A DNA stretch of 26,474 bases from IMG/VR virus record IMGVR_UViG_3300032083_000243, positions 1 through 26,474 of that record. One strand, written 5' to 3'. The DNA comes from a virus. The notes under the pieces were generated by a model. That model saw nothing but the letters and a program-made list of their open reading frames with translations. It was not told the DNA's origin and did not search any database. Shown one piece after another: positions 1 to 6,176 of this stretch. Each line of letters starts with the position of its first letter. The stretch's first letter is position 1. The position numbers were made by a program, and so were the translations under genes.

Positions 1-72
1 GAACCTGAAGAAATTATATGTGATTATTTTGCTAATGATTATACTGAAAACTTAATCAATGAATTTATATAG
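1..72 (+). CDS. C-terminal end of a truncated upstream gene, function unknown
   Basis: Frame 1 is open from the first base of the window and stops at TAG (70-72), giving the last 23 residues (beginning EPEEIICDYF) of a protein that starts outside the window. The stretch is acidic. The downstream gene's ribosome binding site AGGAG begins directly at the stop codon, the spacing expected for consecutive phage genes. No function can be read from so short a tail, and chance openness of 72 bases cannot be excluded. Confidence 0.5.
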   Translation, partial: EPEEIICDYFANDYTENLINEFI

Positions 73-84
73 GAGTAATATAAA

Positions 85-825
85 ATGGATAAGTTCACAC
101 TAAAAGAAACTATTGAGAATAGCGGCAAGGTATCACTAGGTAATACCAAAATGCCAAGTACTACATTCGCTATTAGTGCAAAGCATTGCAAAGTAGGATC
201 TAAGCTTGCCAAAATAGAGGGTAGCACTTGTTCAAGGTGCTATGCCCTTAAGCTTCAAAAGCTAAGACCTAGTGTTGATACTGGATGGACAAACAACCTA
301 TTTAAAGCTGAAAAGCTAATTGCTACAAACCCTAAATTGTGGGCAAAACAAATGGCCTTTCAGATTAAAAGAGGTTGTAACAAGCTAGGCATATTTCATC
401 ATAGGTGGTTTGATAGTGGTGATTTACAAAGTGTAGAAATGCTACATGCTATCATTTTGTGTTGTCTAGAAACTCCAGACATAAAGCATTGGTTGCCTAC
501 TAGAGAAGCTAAACTTGTCCAGACATACCGCAAGAGGCATGGACTAGAGCCTGACAACCTAGTGATTAGAGTTAGTGCTACTATGATTAGCGACAAGCCA
601 ATAAAAGGCCACACTAACACTAGTACAGTCCACAAACACAAAGAAACTGTACATGGTAAAGAGTGCCTAGCTTATAGAACCAACAAAGATAATATTGTTG
701 TCGATCTAGAAACATTTAAAGCTATGAGTAGGCCAGATAAAAAAGAACAAGACTTTGGACATTGTGGTGATTGTCGAGCTTGTTGGTCTAAAGATGTAGC
801 TAATATCAGCTACCCACTACACTAA
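85..825 (+). CDS. GP88-like phage protein with cysteine clusters
   Basis: A 246-residue protein starting at ATG 85 after a clear AGGAG site (72-76). It carries C35, then C49-x2-C52 followed by Tyr-Ala, and near the C-terminus a C-x2-C-x2-C cluster (GHCGDCRACW). A central segment reads HRWFDSGDLQS and is followed by WLPTR. This arrangement resembles the 'gene product 88' family of phages, in which a CxxCYA motif, an SGD segment and a TR motif are conserved. The cysteines suggest a bound metal or iron-sulfur cluster. The biochemical role of the family is not known to me. It opens the early plus-strand block. The family call is from memory of motifs; the reading frame itself is certain. Confidence 0.8.
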   Translation: MDKFTLKETIENSGKVSLGNTKMPSTTFAISAKHCKVGSKLAKIEGSTCSRCYALKLQKLRPSVDTGWTNNLFKAEKLIATNPKLWAKQMAFQIKRGCNKLGIFHHRWFDSGDLQSVEMLHAIILCCLETPDIKHWLPTREAKLVQTYRKRHGLEPDNLVIRVSATMISDKPIKGHTNTSTVHKHKETVHGKECLAYRTNKDNIVVDLETFKAMSRPDKKEQDFGHCGDCRACWSKDVANISYPLH

Positions 826-840
826 TTGAGAGGTGATAAA

Positions 841-933
841 ATGCTTTTAACTTTAATCGTAGGAACGATAGCAATCACTGCTATTCTAGGCATACTAGCC
901 TACATAATAACCTATTTAATAATGGAGGTATAA
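841..933 (+). CDS. Tiny single-span membrane protein (30 residues)
   Basis: ATG 841 follows an AGAGGTGAT ribosome binding site (829-837), and the frame ends at TAA 931-933. The product MLLTLIVGTIAITAILGILA and onward is almost wholly hydrophobic (Leu, Ile, Val, Ala, Thr), one obvious membrane helix with hardly any soluble part. Its last codons contain the GGAGG binding site of the next gene, so the two are packed as neighbouring cistrons. Function is unknown. Tiny early membrane peptides of phages often act on the host membrane or membrane enzymes, but nothing here says which. Confidence 0.6.
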   Translation: MLLTLIVGTIAITAILGILAYIITYLIMEV

Positions 934-935
934 AA

Positions 936-1079
936 ATGTGGATTATTCTTGCTCTTAATGATGTAAATAAACCCTACATACACTCAAGTTATGCAGCTTA
1001 TCAAGACGCTGTAGACGCAGCTTATGACCTTCAACATGATCAAGACATACATGGGCAAATTGTAGAATTGGAATTATAA
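936..1079 (+). CDS. Small hypothetical protein (47 residues)
   Basis: ATG 936 lies two bases after the previous stop (TAAAAATG arrangement) with a GGAGG site at 924-928, and the frame ends TAA 1077-1079. The product begins MWIILALNDVNKPYIHSSYA and continues acidic, with a strand-helix-strand look (a hydrophobic start, an alanine-rich middle, then IVELEL). No family recognised. Spacing and ribosome binding site support translation. Confidence 0.6.
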   Translation: MWIILALNDVNKPYIHSSYAAYQDAVDAAYDLQHDQDIHGQIVELEL

Positions 1080-1126
1080 AAATGAGATATTCACAATAAA
1101 TAATTTTTTAGAAGGGATAATGAACG

Positions 1127-1342
1127 ATGATGATGAAAAATAATCTAATCAGAATAAATCATGCTACTGGTGCAGCATTGGAAGTGCTTGAAGAATTAAC
1201 AGAGCTAACAACTAAACTAGAGCATATTCAAGATTTAGCAATTGAAGTAAAAGGCTCTGGAGCTTTACCAGTAGAGGCAAGGGAAGAATTGGAAGACATA
1301 GCTAATGCTTGTGGAGTATTGATAGCAAGGGGAAAAGAATAA
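1127..1342 (+). CDS. Small helical hypothetical protein (71 residues)
   Basis: The start is a run of three ATG codons from 1127 after GAAGGGATAA (1111-1120), so the exact first Met is uncertain. The product is helical and leucine/glutamate rich (ALEVLEELTELTTKLEHIQD), probably a short coiled coil. The segment LPVEAREELEDIANACG suggests a second amphipathic helix. Its stop overlaps the next start in a TAATG arrangement (1340-1344), implying translational coupling. Function unknown. Confidence 0.65.
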   Translation: MMMKNNLIRINHATGAALEVLEELTELTTKLEHIQDLAIEVKGSGALPVEAREELEDIANACGVLIARGKE

Positions 1343-1542
1343 TGACTAGAAAAATATTAAAACACTGGGCGCTATTCTATAAACATGGTGAGCGACAATT
1401 CATTAGTGCACCTAGTAGGCAAGAGCTAGACAAGGCTATATTTGGAGGTGCTTATGCTCCTAGCTCTGACAGTGTGACCTACTATGTCGAGTATGAGAGT
1501 GACATAAAAGACACACGTTATAACCAAGTTCACGAGGTGTAA
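1342..1542 (+). CDS. Small hypothetical protein (66 residues)
   Basis: Start chosen at ATG 1342, which overlaps the upstream stop (TAATG). An in-frame ATG at 1309 would lie deep inside the upstream gene. AGGGG at 1329-1333 can serve as binding site. The product begins MTRKILKHWALFYKHGERQF, basic at first and acidic towards the end (YVEYESDIKD). No family recognised. A further ATG overlaps its stop codon at 1542, but that frame is short (see rejected items). Confidence 0.6.
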   Translation: MTRKILKHWALFYKHGERQFISAPSRQELDKAIFGGAYAPSSDSVTYYVEYESDIKDTRYNQVHEV

Positions 1543-1602
1543 TGACAGCAACAATTCTATCTGATATTCAAAGGATAGAACAAATAAAAAAGGTAAAACA
1601 AA

Positions 1603-1914
1603 ATGGAAACTGTAACTTTAAACTTACCAGATTTTTGGGCAACTGCTTTATTTTATGATGACGTTTCTGGGTTCGAGTATGAAGATGAAAAACAATTTCA
1701 AGAATTTTGTCAGTGGATGCAAAAACATTATGGCACAAGTGAGCCAGTAGATATGGATGAAGAGCCTAGCTTTTTAAAGTATCATGACGCAACACAATTT
1801 GGAGTGCTAGCCTGTAACGTTCACGAATACACGTTCATAGTTAATAATGGCAATCCTAACACTGCTTTTAGGCTTAATAGAAAACACTACAACAATACAA
1901 TAGAAGAAGAATAA
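1603..1914 (+). CDS. Acidic conserved-type phage hypothetical (103 residues)
   Basis: ATG 1603 is preceded by AAGGT (1590-1594). The protein begins METVTLNLPDFWATALFYDD and is acidic and aromatic rich, with a later segment KYHDATQFGVLACNVHEYTF. The pattern 'PDFW-ALFYDD-SG' followed by 'YHDA-GVLAC-EYTF' resembles small phage proteins I associate, with low certainty, with the DUF6926 group. Function unknown. It is followed after three bases by the next start. Confidence 0.7.
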   Translation: METVTLNLPDFWATALFYDDVSGFEYEDEKQFQEFCQWMQKHYGTSEPVDMDEEPSFLKYHDATQFGVLACNVHEYTFIVNNGNPNTAFRLNRKHYNNTIEEE

Positions 1915-1917
1915 AAA

Positions 1918-2100
1918 ATGACAATAACACTTAACCAATTACTAGCTATGGAAAACGTCCTAGCTACTCGCAAAATACCTAGTGACATAGAAGCAATGGC
2001 AAAGGCCAAGCGATACAGTAACAGCAAACAAAAAGAGATTACACTAGGTGAGCAACCACTACATTATGTACTAAGAATATTAGCAAAGGAAGGGATATAA
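1918..2100 (+). CDS. Small hypothetical protein (60 residues)
   Basis: ATG 1918 starts just after the previous TAA (1912-1914) in the compact stop-AAA-ATG pattern seen repeatedly here. The product begins MTITLNQLLAMENVLATRKI, a basic, helical protein with an Ala/Lys-rich middle. No family recognised. The AGAAGAA upstream is only a weak ribosome binding site, so coupling to the upstream gene is likely. Confidence 0.6.
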   Translation: MTITLNQLLAMENVLATRKIPSDIEAMAKAKRYSNSKQKEITLGEQPLHYVLRILAKEGI

Positions 2101-2102
2101 AA

Positions 2103-2309
2103 ATGAAATTTGATTGCATAATAAACATGGATAATGATGCCTTTGCAAACGGTGGAGGCCTTTGCCTAGAAGATCAGCACTCTGAGTTATCTAGAATTAT
2201 TAAAAAGATAGCAAGCGAAGTTAATGAGTTTGCGTATAGTGAACGCACAAAAACAATATGGGATATCAACGGTAATAAAATTGGAACTTGGGAAATTAAA
2301 GGAGAATAA
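2103..2309 (+). CDS. Conserved-type small phage protein (68 residues)
   Basis: ATG 2103 follows AAGGAAGGG (2087-2095). The product starts MKFDCIINMDNDAFANGG and ends DINGNKIGTWEIKGE. A pattern of strand, 'MDN-AF', an acidic helix, then 'D-NGN-IG-W-I' recurs in many small phage proteins of about 70 residues that I know only as hypotheticals. Its last codons carry the GGAG site for the next gene. Function unknown. Confidence 0.7.
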   Translation: MKFDCIINMDNDAFANGGGLCLEDQHSELSRIIKKIASEVNEFAYSERTKTIWDINGNKIGTWEIKGE

Positions 2310-2311
2310 AA

Positions 2312-2560
2312 ATGAGTAACTTTAGAAAAATCTGGAAGCTAGACCTTATGGACTGGGACAATTCAGAAAACAAATTTGTAGATCGTTATTCTACATATCA
2401 CACCAGTAAGAAGAAGGCTGTTGAACGTGCTAAGTCCTACATAGAATTGATTAAAGTAGACAAGTTAGGTTCTATAAATGGACGCACAAAAAACAGTGTA
2501 TCAGTACACTCAGCTAGTGGAGACACACTAGGCTACATATGCAGCGAAAGATTACTATAA
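2312..2560 (+). CDS. Small basic hypothetical protein (82 residues)
   Basis: ATG 2312 is preceded by GGAGAATAAAA, a good binding site and spacing. The protein starts MSNFRKIWKLDLMDWDNSEN and is lysine rich in the middle (HTSKKKAVERAKSY), looking like strand-helix-strand. No family recognised. The same GGAGAATAAAAATG leader recurs at the next gene. Confidence 0.65.
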   Translation: MSNFRKIWKLDLMDWDNSENKFVDRYSTYHTSKKKAVERAKSYIELIKVDKLGSINGRTKNSVSVHSASGDTLGYICSERLL

Positions 2561-2577
2561 TAAAAAGGAGAATAAAA

Positions 2578-2949
2578 ATGGAATACATCGACACACTAAA
2601 GACAATCAACACTACTGAGTTGAAAACTCAAATGAATGATGCGGCAGTAGAAGCAACAAACACTTTCATAAAGGACGTATTGAAAGGTGAGGATGCCTTC
2701 TCTTGTGGGTTCGCTTGGGTAAATATTGATCCTAGATTTAAGGGCAACACACTGTCAGGACGTATGGAAAGAAAAAGAATAAGGGAGCTAGGGTTCGAGC
2801 TAGACTACACTGGTAAAAGGTTCAGCCTATGGAATCCTAGCAAGTCATACTTTCAGAATATAGACTGTAAAGAGGCAGGTGCTAGAGCAGCAGCCAAAGT
2901 ATTAGAGGATGTAGGTTTTGATGCTTACGCTAACAGTAGGCTAGACTAG
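2578..2949 (+). CDS. Conserved phage hypothetical with C-terminal GARAAA helix (123 residues)
   Basis: Start chosen at ATG 2578 because GGAGAATAAAA sits directly upstream (2567-2577). An in-frame ATG at 2539 has no such site and lies inside the preceding gene. The protein has a helical acidic N-terminal third, then GFAWVNIDPRFKGNT, RKRIRELGFELDYTGKRFSL and WNPSKS, and a final CKEAGARAAAKVLEDVGFDA segment. This mosaic matches a conserved protein I recall from several marine phages, of unknown function. Basic residues flanking aromatic strands could bind nucleic acid, but that is a guess. Confidence 0.75.
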   Translation: MEYIDTLKTINTTELKTQMNDAAVEATNTFIKDVLKGEDAFSCGFAWVNIDPRFKGNTLSGRMERKRIRELGFELDYTGKRFSLWNPSKSYFQNIDCKEAGARAAAKVLEDVGFDAYANSRLD

Positions 2950-3098
2950 TGGAGTACGTCATACACATAAGTAAAAAGGGTGGTGAGTGTTTTGCTTACC
3001 ACTCCACAAAGGATACATCAGAATTGGATAGGCTTGTTGCCAAGTATTTAAAGATGAAGGGTATAACAATAGAAGTAAAGAAAAGGTTTTTATCATGA
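2949..3098 (+). CDS. Small basic protein with GTG start (49 residues)
   Basis: GTG 2949 overlaps the last base of the upstream TAG, and the frame ends TGA 3096-3098, overlapping the next ATG (ATGA). The product (EYVIHISKKGGECFAYHSTK onward) is lysine rich, about 20% Lys/Arg, with a strand-turn-strand-helix look. There is no ATG early in the frame, so a non-ATG start with stop-start coupling is the best model. No family recognised. Confidence 0.5.
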   Translation: MEYVIHISKKGGECFAYHSTKDTSELDRLVAKYLKMKGITIEVKKRFLS

Positions 3099-3271
3099 GG
3101 TTTAAAGAGATTGTAATATCAGCAGATGATTTTGAGTGTGACACAAACAACACAATAGCTGTCGCAATTAAAAATCATATCTTGGATGTTGGGATTGCAA
3201 CACCTAAAACATTAACAGGATTTAACTGGAGACTAGACGTAAGAATGAGGATGGATAACGATGACACCTAG
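3095..3271 (+). CDS. Small hypothetical protein (58 residues)
   Basis: ATG 3095 overlaps the upstream TGA (ATGA), and the frame closes at TAG 3269-3271, 11 bases inside the next gene. The product starts MRFKEIVISADDFECDTNNT and ends with a charged FNWRLDVRMRMDNDD segment. It contains strand-like and helical parts but matches nothing I recognise. The double overlap and the filled gap between two clear genes are the evidence for it. Confidence 0.5.
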   Translation: MRFKEIVISADDFECDTNNTIAVAIKNHILDVGIATPKTLTGFNWRLDVRMRMDNDDT

Positions 3272-3461
3272 AATAGAAAAGATATATAACTTGATCTATT
3301 ACTCAGACTTTGACGAGTACGAGATTAAACAATTGGCAATAGGTCTACTTGGTACAACACTCAATGACGCATCATGGCATGAGACAGCAGACACTGTAAG
3401 CAGCTACAAGTTATCTGATGAGATGGAACTAGACTTTGATGGAGGTGATAACCTGAGATGA
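3261..3461 (+). CDS. Small acidic hypothetical protein (66 residues)
   Basis: ATG 3261 follows GAGGATGG (3247-3254). The product begins MTPRIEKIYNLIYYSDFDEY, is Tyr/Asp/Glu rich, and ends DEMELDFDGGDNLR. Its stop overlaps the next start (ATGA at 3458). No family recognised. The GGAGG within its last codons (about 3441-3445) can serve the next gene. Confidence 0.65.
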   Translation: MTPRIEKIYNLIYYSDFDEYEIKQLAIGLLGTTLNDASWHETADTVSSYKLSDEMELDFDGGDNLR

Positions 3462-3640
3462 GATACAAAATAGTAGAAGTGCCATGGATTAACTATGAAG
3501 TCCATGATGAAGATGGAGAAGTAGCTTATGATGATAGAGGAAATAATCTCTTTGATACTAAAGAAGAAGCAGAAGATTTGATAAGCATGTTAAAGCTAGA
3601 CGAAAGAATAGAGGCTTTCAATAGGAAGCAGAAAAGTTAA
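3458..3640 (+). CDS. Small acidic hypothetical protein (60 residues)
   Basis: ATG 3458 overlaps the upstream TGA and is served by GGAGG in the previous gene. The product has a short strand start, an acidic middle (HDEDGEVAYDDRGNNLFDT) and a helix EEAEDLISMLKLDERIEAF with a basic tail. The strand-strand-helix layout with 'DDRGN-LFDTKEEAE' is common among small phage hypotheticals. Function unknown. Confidence 0.65.
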   Translation: MRYKIVEVPWINYEVHDEDGEVAYDDRGNNLFDTKEEAEDLISMLKLDERIEAFNRKQKS

Positions 3641-3655
3641 TAGAGGAGTTAATAG

Positions 3656-3991
3656 ATGATATTATACAGATCAAGTAAAGGACAGTGGGTAGGTACTCAG
3701 AGAGATGCTCAGAGATACTTCCCTAAAGACTGGGAGCAAGTAGATGTACCAGTATCTAAAGAGTATCTCATTGAGTTCCTTAACGTTCACAAGGTAGGGG
3801 CGTATTCACAGTCTCCACCACCACAACAGCCAGTGATGGCTACACCTGATCCAGAGTTGATAGATCCACAGGCTTACAGTTGGGTATCGTGGGCGTATGA
3901 GACACTCGCCAGAGGTGACAAGGCAGAAGCAATCAAGATGTTAGAGCAAGGGCTAAGTAAACAGAAGGAACTACAAAACATAGGAGAGTAA
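3656..3991 (+). CDS. Hypothetical protein with Pro/Gln linker and helix pair (111 residues)
   Basis: ATG 3656 follows AGAGGAGTT (3642-3650). The N-terminal half (about 1-50) begins MILYRSSKGQWVGTQRDAQR. A linker SPPPQQPVMATPDPELIDP (about 53-71) leads to a C-terminal helical hairpin containing WVSWAYETLARGDKAEAIKM, which looks like one TPR-type repeat. Such layouts suit an adaptor, but no function can be assigned. The following gene starts two bases after its stop. Confidence 0.7.
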   Translation: MILYRSSKGQWVGTQRDAQRYFPKDWEQVDVPVSKEYLIEFLNVHKVGAYSQSPPPQQPVMATPDPELIDPQAYSWVSWAYETLARGDKAEAIKMLEQGLSKQKELQNIGE

Positions 3992-3993
3992 CA

Positions 3994-4209
3994 ATGGAGG
4001 TGACGGTTCACGATATAGATGAGGTAAGCATATATTTTCAAGAAGAGTTATCACTTGATCACGAGCCTAGCCTAAATCATTGGGCTTGGATAATAGCAGA
4101 GGGTGAGATGGAGGATGGTGGTACTAACTGGGATTATGAATACGAACAAGCATGGCATTCATTAGATGCAGAATTTAATTACACATATGAATATAGGGAA
4201 GTAGTATAA
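3994..4209 (+). CDS. Extremely acidic small protein, DNA-mimic candidate (71 residues)
   Basis: ATG 3994 is preceded by GGAGAGTAAC. By my count the product (MEVTVHDIDEVSIYFQEELS onward) has 19 Asp/Glu against a single Arg and no Lys, with many Trp and Tyr residues and five His. Acidic side chains are spread along the whole length rather than in a tail. That composition is seen in DNA-mimic proteins such as T7 Ocr and several anti-restriction or anti-CRISPR proteins, which act by occupying DNA-binding enzymes. This is an inference from composition and early position only; no homologue is recognised. Its stop overlaps the next start. Confidence 0.65.
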   Translation: MEVTVHDIDEVSIYFQEELSLDHEPSLNHWAWIIAEGEMEDGGTNWDYEYEQAWHSLDAEFNYTYEYREVV

Positions 4210-4415
4210 TGAAAACTGAAAAAGAATTAGACATCGAAGTGCGAGAAGCTTTCGACAGGGCTGTAGACTCTATCATGTTTGACTACATGTACATGGGTAC
4301 TGAGAAGGGCAGAGATGACCTTGAGTACATGATGTTCAAACATATAGAGACTAGGGAATACATAAAGATACCCAAGTGTGGTGTAGCATTTAAGAAAAGA
4401 AAGGAGATAATATAA
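4209..4415 (+). CDS. Small hypothetical protein (68 residues)
   Basis: ATG 4209 overlaps the upstream TAA (TAATG), and the end overlaps the next gene the same way (4413-4417). The product begins with a charged helix (MKTEKELDIEVREAFDRAVD), then a Met/Tyr-rich stretch (FDYMYMGTEKGRDDLEYMMF) and a basic tail (FKKRKEII). No family recognised. GGAGATAATATA at its end serves the next gene. Confidence 0.65.
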   Translation: MKTEKELDIEVREAFDRAVDSIMFDYMYMGTEKGRDDLEYMMFKHIETREYIKIPKCGVAFKKRKEII

Positions 4416-4678
4416 TGAATACCAGAATGTTTAACTATAAAGATAAGTCAGTGATGTTTATTAACTGTAGTCTTGATCACTGTTACAACACTGTTGACTA
4501 CATGATAGAGAGAAACAAGAACAACGGATACTGGAAGCCTAGACTCTATGATGACTACGATCAGGATCATCCATCAGTTGAAAGTATCTATGACTGGATT
4601 GAAATAAAGGACAGTGTTACTGACCTACCACCTGTCACTACTGATGAAATAGAGAGAGCGTACAATGACTTGCGTTGA
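4415..4678 (+). CDS. Small hypothetical protein (87 residues)
   Basis: ATG 4415 is served by AAAGGAGATA (4400-4409). The product begins MNTRMFNYKDKSVMFINCSL and is rich in Tyr, Asp and Asn, ending in an acidic helix EIERAYNDLR. No family recognised. Its last 14 bases overlap the start of the HNH endonuclease gene, so that gene was inserted, or acquired its start, without breaking this one. Confidence 0.65.
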   Translation: MNTRMFNYKDKSVMFINCSLDHCYNTVDYMIERNKNNGYWKPRLYDDYDQDHPSVESIYDWIEIKDSVTDLPPVTTDEIERAYNDLR

Positions 4679-5228
4679 AGAATGGAAACCTATGCCAAGG
4701 CTAGATCATTTATCTGATGAGCAAAATGATGAGTGGGTAAAAAAATATCAAATATCTAATCATGGTAGGGTGTGGTCTAATGTTACAAACATGATACGTT
4801 CTTGTTCAAAGAATGATGGTTACGTTATAATTACTGCAGCCGTAGGCAGTAAGTCTAAAGGTAATTTAAAATCAATAAATCAAAGAGTGCATCGTATGGT
4901 TGGTATGCAGTTTATCGACAACCCAGAAAACAAACCACAGATCAATCATATTAATCTTATTAAAACAGATAACAGAGTTGAAAATCTTGAGTGGTGTACA
5001 CTAGAAGAAAATATAAAACACTATCGGGAGACATCTAACAATGAACATTTAAAGACTAAATGGGAAAGCCCTTACTCACGTTTTACGGAGGAGCAGTACA
5101 AATATATATGGGATAACTACAAGGAAAGACATGAAGAGTTTGGTGCTAGAGCTTTGGCTAGAAAGTTTAGAGTACATCACTGCACAATATTAAAAGTTTT
5201 AAAGGAGAAAGAGGATGAGATACAATAG
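4665..5228 (+). CDS. Free-standing HNH homing endonuclease with NUMOD4 and HTH parts
   Basis: A 187-residue protein predicted to make site-specific DNA breaks that promote spread of its own gene. Parts in order: an N-terminal NUMOD4-type segment (about 24-50, KYQISNHGRVWS); an HNH_3 core (about 75-112, RVHRMVGMQFIDNPENK, then NHINLIKTDN and RVENLEWCT) with H76, H95, N103 and E109 as likely active-site or metal residues; and a C-terminal helix-turn-helix (about 150-180, ARALARKFRVHHCTILKVLK) that probably reads the target. The gene overlaps its neighbours by 14 bases on both sides. It looks more AT rich than its surroundings, in line with recent transfer. Not needed for growth, if it behaves like its family. 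Confidence 0.9.
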   Translation: MTCVEEWKPMPRLDHLSDEQNDEWVKKYQISNHGRVWSNVTNMIRSCSKNDGYVIITAAVGSKSKGNLKSINQRVHRMVGMQFIDNPENKPQINHINLIKTDNRVENLEWCTLEENIKHYRETSNNEHLKTKWESPYSRFTEEQYKYIWDNYKERHEEFGARALARKFRVHHCTILKVLKEKEDEIQ

Positions 5229-5622
5229 TTGGACTGTAATTGATGGTGGATCTAAGAGTTTACAAAAGCACATCATTAGTATGGTCATGTTTGCAAAGAA
5301 GAAGTTTAAAATAGATCCTTACATAGAGATATACTTTCGAGGTGATAGCTATGGTCTAGGTGGGTGTGTTGAAATAGATGATGGTGAGTATCAGATAGAC
5401 CTGAGAAGATCTATGAGGCTCAAGGAAATGCTCATGACACTGGCACATGAACTGGTACACGTTAAACAGTACGAGTACGGAGAGCTAACGCAGAACAGTG
5501 AGATCAACATACCCTACTGGGATAAGCCCTCAGAGATCGAAGCCTATGGGCGTGAGCTAGGACTGTTCATTACTTGGGCAGAAGAAAATAACTTAGGCAA
5601 TAAAGCCTGGACACAAGATTAA
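5215..5622 (+). CDS. Putative zinc metalloprotease (HExxH, SprT/zincin-like)
   Basis: A 135-residue protein whose ATG at 5215 lies inside the HNH gene, behind AAAGGAG and GAGGATG. The active-site helix is LAHELVHVKQ (H78, E79, H82), with E107 or E109 in PSEIEAYG as the likely third zinc ligand. The spacing and the 'EIEAYG' ending match small zincin-like metalloproteases or SprT-like domains found in phages. No signal peptide is visible, so it should act in the cytoplasm. Substrate unknown; a host or phage protein processed early in infection is the natural guess. The fold call is solid; the enzymatic role is inferred. Confidence 0.85.
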   Translation: MRYNSWTVIDGGSKSLQKHIISMVMFAKKKFKIDPYIEIYFRGDSYGLGGCVEIDDGEYQIDLRRSMRLKEMLMTLAHELVHVKQYEYGELTQNSEINIPYWDKPSEIEAYGRELGLFITWAEENNLGNKAWTQD

Positions 5623-5638
5623 AAAAAGGAGAACTAAA

Positions 5639-5953
5639 ATGTTAGAAGATAAAACATATAAAATTAAAGTGGCTGACTACCATGACGCAGTGATATACGT
5701 GTACGAAAGACATCGTAAATGTTTGAACCCGAAGGATGAACCAGAGAAACACAAGTGGAAGCACTGGAAAGAAGTAGTGACAGTGATACCTGTTACTCAT
5801 GATGATTGCGATGACTACCAAGATAAATCAGGTAACTTTCACAACAACGTAAGGGTTGTAGTAGATTCCTTGACAGAGTTGTATGGCAGCAGCTCTGACT
5901 ACGAGATGGGTGTATGCTACACCATGAACACACACCAGTACATCAACGTATAG
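5639..5953 (+). CDS. Hypothetical protein (104 residues)
   Basis: ATG 5639 follows AAAAGGAGAACTAAA, one of the strongest binding sites in the window. The product begins MLEDKTYKIKVADYHDAVIY and is rich in His, Lys and Asp (WKHWKEVVTVIPVTHDDCDD), mostly strand-like. No family recognised. It is the last clear gene before the non-coding island at 6041-6176, apart from one tiny membrane frame. Confidence 0.75.
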   Translation: MLEDKTYKIKVADYHDAVIYVYERHRKCLNPKDEPEKHKWKHWKEVVTVIPVTHDDCDDYQDKSGNFHNNVRVVVDSLTELYGSSSDYEMGVCYTMNTHQYINV

Positions 5954-5962
5954 TGGGTGCTT

Positions 5963-6040
5963 ATGTTAGAGACACACGAAGTAGTAGCCATACTCATCAA
6001 CATAGCTTGGTTATGTTTTCTGTTTCTTCTGTGGTGGTGA
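5963..6040 (+). CDS. Possible tiny membrane peptide (25 residues)
   Basis: ATG 5963 to TGA 6038-6040 encodes a peptide beginning MLETHEVVAILINIAWLCFL and ending LLWW: a short acidic head followed by one hydrophobic helix. A GTG at 5957 in the same frame is an alternative start. There is no strong ribosome binding site (only GTGGGTG just upstream). Support is the clean membrane-segment composition and the similarity in style to other tiny membrane peptides in this block; a chance frame is possible. Confidence 0.4.
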   Translation: MLETHEVVAILINIAWLCFLFLLWW

Positions 6041-6176
6041 GACAACTTGCCCCACTTGAAATAAAAACAACAGTTGCCAACTAATAACTAAAGGTTATAC
6101 CTAAAGTATACTAATATTTATTATTACTTATAGATAATAATACTATAGGTATTACCTAAAGAAAGGAACTAACAGT
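6041..6176 (+). promoter_or_regulatory. Non-coding regulatory island with paired operator-like sites
   Basis: This 136-base AT-rich gap is the longest stretch without a gene in the plus-strand half. It holds two near-identical direct repeats, GGTTATACCTAAAG (6093-6106) and GGTATTACCTAAAG (6148-6161), matching at 12 of 14 bases and 55 bases apart. Each contains a GGT-N3-ACC palindrome. Between them is an inverted repeat TATTATTA (6119-6126) / TAATAATA (6135-6142), and near the left end AGTTG-C-CAACT (6073-6083). A weak sigma70-like pair TTGCCA (6074-6079) and TATACC (6096-6101), spacer 16, could be a promoter for the genes from 6177. Function is inferred from arrangement only. Confidence 0.5.

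Noticed and set aside
1542-1658. 38-residue frame starting at ATG 1542, coupled to the previous stop.
   Set aside because: The start looks good, but the last 56 bases run out of frame through the better supported gene at 1603, and the product has no recognisable character.
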